NCBI RefSeq assembly: GCF_003390325.1
Contig: NZ_QUOK01000001.1
Coordinates: 682,001-746,000, forward strand
Length of the DNA: 64,000 nt
Origin: Rhodohalobacter sp. SW132
GTDB taxonomy: Bacteria; Bacteroidota; Rhodothermia; Balneolales; Balneolaceae
Reading direction: 5' to 3'
A program made the translations under genes and the position numbers. The notes beneath the pieces are model-generated. The model ran no database searches, had not been told where the DNA came from, and saw only the letters and a program-made list of their open reading frames with translations. Below, piece after piece: positions 36,210 to 43,961 of the stretch; position 1 is the stretch's first letter, and every line of letters begins with the position of its first letter.

Positions 36210-36989
36210 ATGAAATCAAAGCTGAGAGAATACTACCCGGCATTAATACTACTGTTCATATTTATTACGATAGGGCTCACCATACCCTTTAAGGCAGCAG
36301 CCCAAAATGCCACCGAAATCATTGACCGGATGGAGGAGGTAATGCGCGGTGAATCGAGCGTGGCCGAAATGACCATGACCATTGAACGCCCCCGCTACAC
36401 CCGTGATATCAGCATGAAAGCGTGGTCGCTGGGCGAAGACTTTTCACTTATTCTGATAACCGCTCCTGCCCGTGATCAGGGCACAACCTACCTGAAGCGC
36501 CGGAACGAGATCTGGAACTACGTTCCCAACATCGACCGAACTATAAAGATGCCCCCGTCGATGATGTCCCAGTCGTGGATGGGCTCCGATTTCACCAACG
36601 ATGACCTGGTTCGGGAAAGCTCCACAGTGGATGATTACGAACACAGAATTCTGCGCGAAGAAGAGTACAACGGCCGCGATGCCTGGGTTCTCGAACTCAT
36701 CCCGAAACCCGACACCCCGATAGTCTACGGCAAGGTCCTGATGTGGGTCGATAAGAAGCATTATATCCAGTTAAAAGTAGAGAATTACGATCAGCGTGAT
36801 GAGTTGGCAAATACCATAGAATTTTCGGAAATCGGGGAAATGGGGGGCAGGACATTCCCTGCAAAAATGACGCTCACCCCGGCCGACAAACCAGATCATC
36901 AAACAGTTATGGAATACCGAAACTTGGAATTTGATGTTGATTTGAGTGAATCGTTTTTTACACAGCAGAATATGAGGAGAGTAAGGTGA
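36210..36989 (+). CDS. LolA-like outer membrane lipoprotein-sorting protein (COG2834 type)
   Basis: About 259 residues. A signal peptide ends near KAAAQ. The body has the LolA-like half-barrel pattern of the COG2834 group: IIDRMEEVMRGESSVAEMTM, SLILITAPARDQGTTYLKR, NEIWNYVPNIDRTIKMPPSM and YGKVLMWVDKKHYIQLKVE. Such proteins carry lipids or lipoproteins across the periplasm beside permeases. I prefer ATG at 36210; a GTG at 36201 adds three residues. Followed by a dyad repeat and then the first permease, with LolD and another permease downstream, so it is likely the carrier of that exporter. Confidence 0.85.
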   Translation: MKSKLREYYPALILLFIFITIGLTIPFKAAAQNATEIIDRMEEVMRGESSVAEMTMTIERPRYTRDISMKAWSLGEDFSLILITAPARDQGTTYLKRRNEIWNYVPNIDRTIKMPPSMMSQSWMGSDFTNDDLVRESSTVDDYEHRILREEEYNGRDAWVLELIPKPDTPIVYGKVLMWVDKKHYIQLKVENYDQRDELANTIEFSEIGEMGGRTFPAKMTLTPADKPDHQTVMEYRNLEFDVDLSESFFTQQNMRRVR

Positions 36990-37064
36990 GTGAAAAGTAA
37001 AAACGGAAAAGTGAAAAATTTTATATCGAACATTTTTCACTTTTATCTTTTGCCTTTTCACTTG
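36988..37064. repeat. Dyad repeat AGTGAAAAG...CTTTTCACT between LolA-like and permease genes
   Basis: Left arm has AGTGAAAAG and AAAAGTGAAAAAT; right arm ATTTTTCACTTTT and GCCTTTTCACTT, so a near-complete hairpin of over 25 pairs with mismatches can form. Same family as the element at 24830-24967. Confidence 0.65.
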
Positions 37065-37112
37065 TAAATATGATGACACACTGAAAAACTGCAGCCCTGA
37101 TATACTGAAACC

Positions 37113-38330
37113 ATGTACCTAAAACTAGCCTGGCGAAATATCTGGAGGAACAAGCGGCGGACGCTGATTACCGTCAGTTCGGTGATGTTTGCCGTGGTTT
37201 TTGCCTTGTTCCTGGAGTCGCTCGAGCGGGGTGCGCATGATGTGATGATCGATAACATGACCCGCTTTCACACCGGCTATATCCAGGTACAGGATTACCG
37301 GTTTGAAGATGAGCCTTCTCTCGATAACGCTTTTTATTATGATGATTCTTTGTCAGACCAGGTAACCGGACTTGAACCGGTTGAGTATACCATCCCCCGA
37401 ATTGAAACCTTTATGCTGGCCGCCGGCGCCGAGGTAACGCGTGGGGCTATTGTGATGGGTATTGATGTTGACCGGGAAGACCAGCTTAACGACCTGAAAG
37501 ATCGCCTGACAGAAGGGCGCTTTTTTGAACCGGGTGATGGAACCGCGGTTGTAACCGAAGGATTGGCCAACCGGCTCAACCTTGCTGTGGGAGATTCCCT
37601 GGTTTTGCTCGGTCAGGGCCGGTTTGGGATGACCGCATCCGGGCTGTATGAAATATCCGGACTTCTGCGCCATCCCACCCGTGAGATGAACAACCAGCTT
37701 GTCTATCTCTCGCTGCCCGATGCACAATGGCTTCTCTCTGCAGATGATCACATAACCGCATTGCTTGTTACACCCAACCGCGTACGCGACACCGAATCGA
37801 TTGCCCGCCAACTGAGATCCGAACTTGAAAATGAAGAATTAGCTGTTTTTACATGGCGTGAGCTGATACCGGAATTGGTGGAAGCCCTTGAGTTTGACCA
37901 GGCACAATCACGCCTGATGATGGGAATTCTTTATGTGGTGATCGGTTTTGGCATCTTCGGCACTATCCTGACCATGACCCTTGAAAGGATGAGGGAATTT
38001 GGCATCCTTTTGTCAGTGGGAATGCAGCGCATTAAGCTCGCATTCGTGGTCTTCATCGAAACCTTTTTTATCACCATAATGGGCGTGCTGGCAGGTTATG
38101 CTCTGGGCATTTTCCCCATTCTCTATTTTTATTTCAACCCGATTGAACTGGGAGGTGACATGGAAGAAGTGGTTGCCGAATTTGGTATTGAACCCATCAT
38201 GCCGACTGCTATTGCTCCGGATATTTTTCTCTGGCAGGGGCTGATGGTTTTCATCCTTACAACCATCATCTGTTTATATCCCACAATTAAAATCTTAACC
38301 CTGAAAATTTTGGAAGCGTCACGAGCTTGA
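37113..38330 (+). CDS. FtsX/LolCE-like ABC permease (first of two)
   Basis: 405 residues. LolC/LolE layout: N-terminal helix after YLKLAWRNIWRNKRRTL, a periplasmic domain of about 200 residues, then three helices of the FtsX domain with LERMREFGILLSVGMQRIKL as the coupling segment, ending KILEASRA. Paralogue of the permease at 38844-40061, from which it is separated by the DUF559 cassette. The two with the ATPase at 40198 form a probable complete ABC exporter with heterodimeric permease. Confidence 0.92.
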   Translation: MYLKLAWRNIWRNKRRTLITVSSVMFAVVFALFLESLERGAHDVMIDNMTRFHTGYIQVQDYRFEDEPSLDNAFYYDDSLSDQVTGLEPVEYTIPRIETFMLAAGAEVTRGAIVMGIDVDREDQLNDLKDRLTEGRFFEPGDGTAVVTEGLANRLNLAVGDSLVLLGQGRFGMTASGLYEISGLLRHPTREMNNQLVYLSLPDAQWLLSADDHITALLVTPNRVRDTESIARQLRSELENEELAVFTWRELIPELVEALEFDQAQSRLMMGILYVVIGFGIFGTILTMTLERMREFGILLSVGMQRIKLAFVVFIETFFITIMGVLAGYALGIFPILYFYFNPIELGGDMEEVVAEFGIEPIMPTAIAPDIFLWQGLMVFILTTIICLYPTIKILTLKILEASRA

Positions 38331-38356
38331 TGTTATTAAAGATAAAACCTCGAAAA

Positions 38357-38391
38357 CTCCCCCTTTGAAGGGGGCTGGGGGGATGATCTCC
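38357..38391 (+). repeat. Left palindromic repeat of the DUF559 cassette
   Basis: Palindrome CCCCCTTTGAAGGGGG then CT and GGGGGATGATCTCC. It lies in the 82-base gap between the first permease stop and the DUF559 ATG. Confidence 0.85.
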
Positions 38392-38412
38392 CGAATTTAG
38401 ATTATTGGACAA

Positions 38413-38835
38413 ATGAACAGTTCAAACCTGTATTACAACAAAAAATTAAAAGAATTTGCACGCCGGCTTCGTAAGCAAGCCACTAAGGCTGAAGTGAACC
38501 TATGGAACGAGGTTTTGCGTGGCAGGCAGATGTATGGGTATACATTTTTGCGACAACGTCCTGTTCTGTTTTTCATTGCTGATTTCATGTGTAAAGAATT
38601 GATGCTGATTATTGAAGTTGATGGATATACACACGAGTGGGAGGAACAATGGGTATTGGATCAATCAAGACAGAGTAAACTTGAAGAACTGGGCTTTATC
38701 GTTATTAGATTTACAGATGAGGAGATTTTACATGATATCAGGAATGTAGAAAGGGTCATTGAATCATGGATTGAGGATCATCCCCCTGTCCCCCTTCGAA
38801 GGGGGAACTCGCTGAATTCCTCTTCAACACGCTAA
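38413..38835 (+). CDS. DUF559-domain endonuclease-like protein
   Basis: 140 residues. Vsr-like PD-(D/E)xK fold: KLKEFARRLRKQATKAEVNL, LWNEVLRGRQMYGYTFLRQR, IADF (Asp57), EVDGYTHEW (Glu68, Asp70) and IVIRFTDEEIL. The residues expected at the active site are present. The last 20 or so residues (HPPVPLRRGNSLNSSSTR) are encoded by the right-hand palindromic repeat, so the gene reads out through the repeat. Related genes are common, scattered singletons in many bacterial genomes and of unproven function. It interrupts the permease pair and is not an expected member of the exporter. Confidence 0.85.
   Translation: MNSSNLYYNKKLKEFARRLRKQATKAEVNLWNEVLRGRQMYGYTFLRQRPVLFFIADFMCKELMLIIEVDGYTHEWEEQWVLDQSRQSKLEELGFIVIRFTDEEILHDIRNVERVIESWIEDHPPVPLRRGNSLNSSSTR
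38773..38810 (-). repeat. Right palindromic repeat of the DUF559 cassette
   Basis: Inverse copy of the left unit, overlapping the 3' end of the DUF559 ORF: GATCATCCCCC, spacer TGT, then CCCCCTTCGAAGGGGG-type palindrome. The complement aligns with the left copy over about 35 bases with a few differences. Confidence 0.85.
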
Positions 38836-38843
38836 GCTAAAAT

Positions 38844-40061
38844 ATGAAAATGCTCTTATCCATATCATGGCGAAACATCTGGAGGCATCCGGCGCGGAGC
38901 GGTGTGCTGATCATGGCGATTATTGCGGGGCTTTGGGCCGGAATCCTGGTTTCGGCACTTACCAACGGCTGGATTCATCAGCGTTTTGTGAATATGATCC
39001 AGGAGGAAATCACCCATGCCCAAATTCACCATCCGGAGTATCTTACCGAAAGAGAACCATGGATGTATATTGAAAATCCGGACGATATTTTCACATTCCT
39101 TGATAGGGATGCTCGTGTGAACTCATGGTCGGCCCGCACACTGACTGATGGTATGATACAATCACCGCTTACATCTTCAGGCGTACAGATCCGGGGCGTG
39201 CAAACCGATCGTGAACGTGCAACAACCACCTTCCACGAAAACCTGACAGAGGGTGATTATCTCGACAGTGAACTCCGAAATCCAGTGCTGCTGGGGGAAA
39301 GGCTTGCTGATAAACTCAATGTTGAGGTTGGAAATCGTATCGTACTCACATTCCAGGATCTGGATAATGAGATCACCTCGGGCTCATTTACTATTTCGGG
39401 TCTGTTCCGCACGGCGTCTAATCCGTATGATGAACGGAATGTGTTTGTGCGTAATGAGGATTTACAGGAACTGCTCGGAGATGCAGTCTTCCATGAAATC
39501 GCAGTGATGCTTCAGGATGAAGATCTCAGTGATGCGGTTACCGGCGATATCAACAACGAATTCGAAAATATTACAGCGGAATCCTGGTATGAACTCTCTC
39601 CCGAGCTCCGGTATATCACCGATATGGGTGGCGGACTGATCGTGTACATCATGGCCGTAATTATGCTGGCACTTGCGTTCGGAATTCTCAATACCATGCT
39701 GATGGCCATCTTTGAACGCATGCGCGAACTTGGTATGCTGCTGGCCATCGGGATGAACAAGATGCGGGTATTTTTTATGATCATGCTGGAGTCTGTTATC
39801 CTGACTCTGACCGGGGCGGCCGGCGGGCTGCTTCTGGCCTGGTTAACACTGGAATACCTTGGAGAAAAAGGAATTGATATGACCGCAGTGGGAGGTGAAT
39901 CTATGGCAGAGTTTGGTTACGATGCCGTCGTTTATCCCATCGCCTATACTAATGATTATATCACAACCATAACCCTAGTAGTGATCACCGCACTCCTTGC
40001 TGCTATTTACCCGGCGTTCAAGGCGTTGAGGCTGAATCCGGGGGAGGTGGTAAGGGAGTAA
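38844..40061 (+). CDS. FtsX/LolCE-like ABC permease (second of two)
   Basis: 405 residues, the same length and layout as the first permease. N-terminal KMLLSISWRNIWRHPARSG, periplasmic domain with LLGERLADKLNVEVGNRIVL, then the FtsX block with FERMRELGMLLAIGMNKMRV, ending ALRLNPGEVVRE. Begins 9 bp after the DUF559 stop. Together with the first permease and the LolD-like ATPase it makes a LolCDE-like set. Confidence 0.92.
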   Translation: MKMLLSISWRNIWRHPARSGVLIMAIIAGLWAGILVSALTNGWIHQRFVNMIQEEITHAQIHHPEYLTEREPWMYIENPDDIFTFLDRDARVNSWSARTLTDGMIQSPLTSSGVQIRGVQTDRERATTTFHENLTEGDYLDSELRNPVLLGERLADKLNVEVGNRIVLTFQDLDNEITSGSFTISGLFRTASNPYDERNVFVRNEDLQELLGDAVFHEIAVMLQDEDLSDAVTGDINNEFENITAESWYELSPELRYITDMGGGLIVYIMAVIMLALAFGILNTMLMAIFERMRELGMLLAIGMNKMRVFFMIMLESVILTLTGAAGGLLLAWLTLEYLGEKGIDMTAVGGESMAEFGYDAVVYPIAYTNDYITTITLVVITALLAAIYPAFKALRLNPGEVVRE

Positions 40062-40069
40062 AAGTAGTG

Positions 40070-40191
40070 CAGTTTGTCAGTGTCAACAGTGTGTCAGAAT
40101 CATTTACAGAGCTTCATGACACACTCTAAAATTGATGACACTGGCACACTGATCCCTGACACACTGATAAACTGTTGACACTGTAAAACTG
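40070..40191. repeat. TGACACACTG-rich imperfect dyad between permease and LolD genes
   Basis: Left arm 40070-40097 (CAGTTTGTCAGTGTCAACAG then TGTGTCAG) complements right arm 40156-40191 (CTGACACACTG, ACTGTTGACACTG, AAACTG) with small insertions. The middle carries further TGACACACT units. A short relative (ATGACACACTGAAAAACTG) lies at 37074-37092 just before the first permease. Both end in ACTGAAA(A)CCATG at the following start codon. Confidence 0.55.
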
Positions 40192-40197
40192 AAAACC

Positions 40198-40938
40198 ATG
40201 GCAATCATAGCAACCCACAACCTCTCAAAAGTCTACAATCCTGATACAGTTCCCGTGCATGCGCTTCGTGATGTGAGCCTTGAATTTGAAGAGGGCGAAT
40301 TTACAACGGTGCGTGGACCCTCGGGTTCCGGGAAGACTACACTTTTGAATATGATCGGCGGCCTCGACGTACCCACTGAAGGGTTTGTAGAGATAGACGG
40401 CACACGAATCACCGGTATGAAAGACCGTGAGCTGATTAACTTCCGGCTGAATAATATCGGGTTTGTGTTCCAGGCGTATAACCTGATTCCGGTTTTCACC
40501 GCGTATGAAAACGTATCGTTCATTATGCTTCTTCAAAAGCGCGATAAAGCAGAGATGAAAGAGCGGTCGGAAGAACTGCTGACGGCAATGGGACTTAGTA
40601 AAAAATTCAACTCCCGTCCCAAGCAGCTTTCAGGCGGCGAGCAGCAGCGGGTGGCTGTAGCGCGGGCACTTGCTTCACGGCCAAAGTTTATTCTCGCCGA
40701 TGAACCCACCGCCAACCTCGACACCGACTCCGCCATGAATCTGCTCGACATGATGGAAAAGATGAACCAGGAGGAAAACGTCACCTTTATCTTCTCCACC
40801 CACGACCAGCGCGTGATTGACCGGGCGAGGCGGGTGATTACGATGGTTGATGGCGCGATTGATAAGGATGAGAAGAAGAGTCCCCCTTCGAAGGGGGAAA
40901 GCGAGCGGAGCGAGCAGGGGGATGATTCACTGAGTTAA
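40198..40938 (+). CDS. LolD-like ABC transporter ATPase
   Basis: 246 residues. Walker A GPSGSGKTT at 40-48, Q-loop NIGFVFQAYNLIP, signature LSGGEQQRVAVARA (near 142), Walker B FILADEPTANLD, H-loop STHDQR. All catalytic parts are intact. The last 19 or so residues (KKSPPSKGESERSEQGDDSLS-like) are encoded by the inserted palindromic repeat that begins at 40880, so the natural C-terminus was probably near AIDKDE. Partner of the two FtsX permeases. Confidence 0.93.
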   Translation: MAIIATHNLSKVYNPDTVPVHALRDVSLEFEEGEFTTVRGPSGSGKTTLLNMIGGLDVPTEGFVEIDGTRITGMKDRELINFRLNNIGFVFQAYNLIPVFTAYENVSFIMLLQKRDKAEMKERSEELLTAMGLSKKFNSRPKQLSGGEQQRVAVARALASRPKFILADEPTANLDTDSAMNLLDMMEKMNQEENVTFIFSTHDQRVIDRARRVITMVDGAIDKDEKKSPPSKGESERSEQGDDSLS

Positions 40939-41021
40939 GATACGGCTGAAATATTCATTTTTTAGCTTTGTGTACCCAACTTTTCATCCCCCATTGCCCT
41001 CCACCAGCTGGCGGAGGGACA
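40880..41021. repeat. MITE-like pair of inverted palindromic repeats without a gene
   Basis: Left unit 40880-40927: TCCCCCTTCGAAGGGGGA, a GCGAGCGGAGCGAGC insert, then GGGGGATGATTC. Right unit 40985-41021: TCATCCCCC, a short spacer, then the palindrome CCCTCCACCAGCTGGCGGAGGG. The layout equals that of the DUF559 cassette (palindrome-GGGGGATGA ... TCATCCCCC-palindrome), but only 57 bases lie between. The left unit supplies the 3' end of the LolD gene. Confidence 0.65.
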
Positions 41022-41071
41022 CTCCTGAAGCAGTTAATATCCCGAACTCACATTGAATATTTCTCTCATAA

Positions 41072-42244
41072 ATGAAATACCTAACCCTCATACTAATCCT
41101 CTCCCTCTGGGCCACAACCACACACGCCCAGACCGACAACCTGCGTATCAGCGGATATGTGCAGGGGATGCCCGTTTGGATCCATGCAGATCTGCCAGAA
41201 CCTTTTGATCGCGACTCTTTCTGGGAATACCGCCTGCAGAACAGGCTGAATATTCGGTATGATGTTTCTTCGAGCTTGACGTTTAACTGGCAAATGAGAA
41301 CCCGGTTTTTTGCCGGTGATCTTGTCAGCGACCTGAATGATATTCCGGGATTATCCTATGCAGATCTGATTGATATCGATGATGGTTATGCAGATTTATC
41401 ATGGGTTATCGCAGATCAGGATAACTTTTTGATACACTACATCCCCGACCGCCTGAATCTCGACTGGTACAATGACAACTGGCGGGTAACGGTGGGCCGT
41501 CAGCGAATTAACTGGGGGATCAACATGGTGACCAACCCGAACGACCTGTTCAATATCTACTCATTTTATGAGTTTGATTATCCCGAGCGCCCCGGCGCCG
41601 ATGCTGTCCGAATTCAGCATTTCATCGACTGGGCATCGCGTGTGGAGGTGGCGTTCAGTCCGGCGCGGGAGATGAAAAATTCTGTGGTCGCGGCACTTTA
41701 TGGATTTAATACGAGAAGTTATGATGTGCAATTCATCACCGGCTACTACCGCAACCGGCTGGGGGTGGGCGGGGGCTGGGCCGGCAGTATCCGACAGTCC
41801 GGTTTTAAGGGAGAGGTGATGCTCTTTACGGACCTGGAAGAAAACCTGGCCGGTAATCGCAAATCCAATCTCGTTGTTGCACTTTCCGGGGATCATATGT
41901 TTGATAACAGCCTGTTTCTGGTTGTGGAAGGCCTCTATAACAAGGATGGCGGGCAAGATCAGTTTCAGCTTCTGGGTGAACCATTATCAGCCGACAATCC
42001 CTCCTTTTCACGATTTCAGTTCACTGGGTCAGGGAGTTATCCCTTTTCACCGGTCTGGAACGGAACACTGGCTACAATCTGGTATCCTGATGAACGGGCT
42101 GTTTTCATCTCACCATCGATCACACATTCGCTTACGCAGAATGTAGATGTGAACCTTCTGTCACAGCTGTTTATCGGCAGTGATGATTCCGTGTTTGCCA
42201 ATGCCGGAAGTGTGGTTGCGGGCTCGGTAAAATGGAATTTCTAA
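41072..42244 (+). CDS. Putative outer membrane beta-barrel of the exporter cluster
   Basis: 390 residues. Signal peptide to THAQ; then beta-rich sequence with alternating aromatic residues (NNWRVTVGRQRINWGINMVT, FEFDYPERPGADAVRIQHF) and a terminal SVKWNF with C-terminal Phe, as in outer-membrane barrels. Resembles DUF1302-like porin proteins that accompany LolA-like carriers elsewhere, though the family call is not firm. Follows LolD and probably acts in the outer membrane as the end-point of the lipid or lipoprotein export path. Confidence 0.7.
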   Translation: MKYLTLILILSLWATTTHAQTDNLRISGYVQGMPVWIHADLPEPFDRDSFWEYRLQNRLNIRYDVSSSLTFNWQMRTRFFAGDLVSDLNDIPGLSYADLIDIDDGYADLSWVIADQDNFLIHYIPDRLNLDWYNDNWRVTVGRQRINWGINMVTNPNDLFNIYSFYEFDYPERPGADAVRIQHFIDWASRVEVAFSPAREMKNSVVAALYGFNTRSYDVQFITGYYRNRLGVGGGWAGSIRQSGFKGEVMLFTDLEENLAGNRKSNLVVALSGDHMFDNSLFLVVEGLYNKDGGQDQFQLLGEPLSADNPSFSRFQFTGSGSYPFSPVWNGTLATIWYPDERAVFISPSITHSLTQNVDVNLLSQLFIGSDDSVFANAGSVVAGSVKWNF

Positions 42245-42249
42245 ACGCA

Positions 42250-42702
42250 TTATTTCCCGTTATTCCGTATCTCCCTCTGCCTCATCGGCATACTGTCGAT
42301 CCGTCCAAATAGCTGGTCAATCTCAACAATCTCGACGGCCCGAATTTTTACACCCCCGTCTTTCCCGAGTAAAATAAAAGTGAACGTATCAGATTCATCC
42401 CAGTATCTGTTTCGAAGCCGGTCTGCACTTCTGTCCGTGATTCTTCTCCCATCCAGGTGCGATTCCCCTTCTGTGAAAACCGACACAACCATCAAATCAC
42501 GATCGGCCATTCCGGCCGTTTCAGATTTCAGAAGTTCAGCCTGTCGATGGTAATGCTCATCCGCACTGTCCGTTGCAAAGAGAAGTATCACCCGGTTTTC
42601 CCAGCGGTACTCACTCAGGTTCAAATCAATCGGATCTGTTGTTGATGATGACATCTCAATTGCAGATAATAATAGGATTACGATCAGGGCTGAACTTTTC
42701 AC
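42250..42702 (-). CDS. DUF4174 secreted protein
   Basis: 150 residues with a short signal peptide (SSALIVILLLSAIEMSS) and a thioredoxin-like DUF4174 domain: LNLSEYRWENRVILLFATDS, RDLMVVSVFTEGES and ILLGKDGGVKIR. No CxxC pair. The start is GTG at 42700-42702; no ATG gives a full signal peptide. Convergent with the barrel gene, 5 bp apart. Function unknown. Confidence 0.8.
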   Translation of the reverse strand: MKSSALIVILLLSAIEMSSSTTDPIDLNLSEYRWENRVILLFATDSADEHYHRQAELLKSETAGMADRDLMVVSVFTEGESHLDGRRITDRSADRLRNRYWDESDTFTFILLGKDGGVKIRAVEIVEIDQLFGRIDSMPMRQREIRNNGK

Positions 42703-42758
42703 GGGCCTGTTGGTTTTCCTTCTTCAACCATAACCTATCATAAAACCATTCCTCCTTA

Positions 42759-43217
42759 ATGAAAAACCGGATTTCGATACGAAAAGCAACGGCTGATGAT
42801 GCCGAATCAATTGCAGAGTTTAATATTGCAATGGCGATGGAGACGGAACAGAAGAAGCTCGAAAGAGATGGGATTGAACCCGGAGTAAAAGCGTTGTTTG
42901 ATCACCCCGAATACGGATTTTACCTTGTCGCAGAGTCAGGTGATGAAATAATCGGGTCATTGATGGTTACCAAAGAGTGGAGCGACTGGCGAAACGGACT
43001 CTTCTGGTGGATCCAAAGCGTGTATGTGATTCCGGAATTTCGCAGGCGTGGTGTTTACCGTGCGATGTACGAGAAGGTGAAACAACTGGCGGATCAGGCC
43101 GAAACCGTCTGCGGGTTTCGGCTATATGTTGAAAAAGAGAACACCGTTGCTCAGCAAACGTATCTAAGTCTTGGGATGAAAGAGACGCATTACAAAATGT
43201 TTGAAGAGATCACTTGA
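42759..43217 (+). CDS. GNAT-family N-acetyltransferase
   Basis: 152 residues. GNAT signatures are ISIRKATADDAESIAEFNIA, IIGSLMVTKEW, and the acetyl-CoA loop VYVIPEFRRRGVYRAMYEKV with RRRGVY in the RxxGxG/A position. The tail has VEKENTVAQQTYLSLGM. Substrate unknown. The ATG has CTCCTT just upstream, which is not a Shine-Dalgarno, so initiation may be leaderless or SD-independent. Confidence 0.9.
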   Translation: MKNRISIRKATADDAESIAEFNIAMAMETEQKKLERDGIEPGVKALFDHPEYGFYLVAESGDEIIGSLMVTKEWSDWRNGLFWWIQSVYVIPEFRRRGVYRAMYEKVKQLADQAETVCGFRLYVEKENTVAQQTYLSLGMKETHYKMFEEIT

Positions 43218-43236
43218 ATTATAATCTCCTTTAAAC

Positions 43237-43719
43237 TCAAAAATAGTAACGGATGCCAAATGCGCCGTTGCCCGCAAACTCGGTATCCGGAGTGAGATCC
43301 AGGATCGGTACCGCTTCAACAAAAAGATCGAACGGGCTGTTTTCGAATACGTAATTGAGGCCGAGCGGAATTCTTACACCGGCGGTTGGATCACCTGCAA
43401 ATATCGCCCTGGCTCCAATACCGTAATAAAACCCAAGTTGCCCTCGATTAACATCCCCAAACCAGGAGTGGAACAGGTAATCGGCATGGAGGTGGATCGC
43501 CTCATTTCTGCCGGAAAGTGACCAGGCCGCACCAATATTCAGTGCTGTTCGGCTGCTTGTCCACGCTTTAACAGATAAGCCTGTCGGTTCACCGAACATA
43601 ATGCCAATCCCAACATTCCCGCCGTTTCCAGTATCCGCCTGAGCGTGTGCTGAATTCAACTGCAGAAATGTTAACATGAATGCTAAAGTGAATACTGCGA
43701 GTAGTTTGTTTCTTTTCAT
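43237..43719 (-). CDS. Small outer-membrane-type beta-rich protein
   Basis: About 160 residues. Signal peptide through SAHAQ, then a pattern of short beta strands (NVGIGIMFGEPTGLSVKAWT, GQLGFYYGIGARAIFAGD, RIPLGLNYVFENSPFDLF) ending GNGAFGIRYYF with terminal Phe. Likely a small eight-strand barrel. Start at the ATG 43717-43719 rather than a TTG three codons upstream. Followed by 233 bases with no gene seen (43729-43961). Confidence 0.65.
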   Translation of the reverse strand: MKRNKLLAVFTLAFMLTFLQLNSAHAQADTGNGGNVGIGIMFGEPTGLSVKAWTSSRTALNIGAAWSLSGRNEAIHLHADYLFHSWFGDVNRGQLGFYYGIGARAIFAGDPTAGVRIPLGLNYVFENSPFDLFVEAVPILDLTPDTEFAGNGAFGIRYYF

Positions 43720-43961
43720 TTTTGGCAATTTATTCTTGAATGGATGAATATCGAAATCATCAATTAATTTATATTGTGGATTCGGGAAGCATACTCATCT
43801 AAACCTTCAACTCCTGGCAAACTACTTTGTTTCAACCATTTTAGATATACGGTTATACAGATTATTTGCTCACGAATTCTATCCCTTAAAACCTTACTTC
43901 CGATACCTTAAATTTTTATTTCAAGACTCGTAAAGATTTGGATCGGATTTCATAAAATCGT

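Larger units (their letters stand above)
38357..38810 (+). mobile_element. DUF559 cassette bounded by inverted palindromic repeats
   Basis: The DUF559 gene lies between two inverted copies of one unit. The left copy (38357-38391) is CCCCCTTTGAAGGGGG, a two-base spacer, then GGGGGATGAT. The right copy (38773-38810) is ATCATCCCCC, a spacer, then CCCCCTTCGAAGGGGG. The cassette is 454 bp and splits two FtsX genes that would otherwise adjoin. A gene-less pair of the same design is at 40880-41021. The structure is seen directly; mobility and the role of the endonuclease are inference. Confidence 0.65.
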
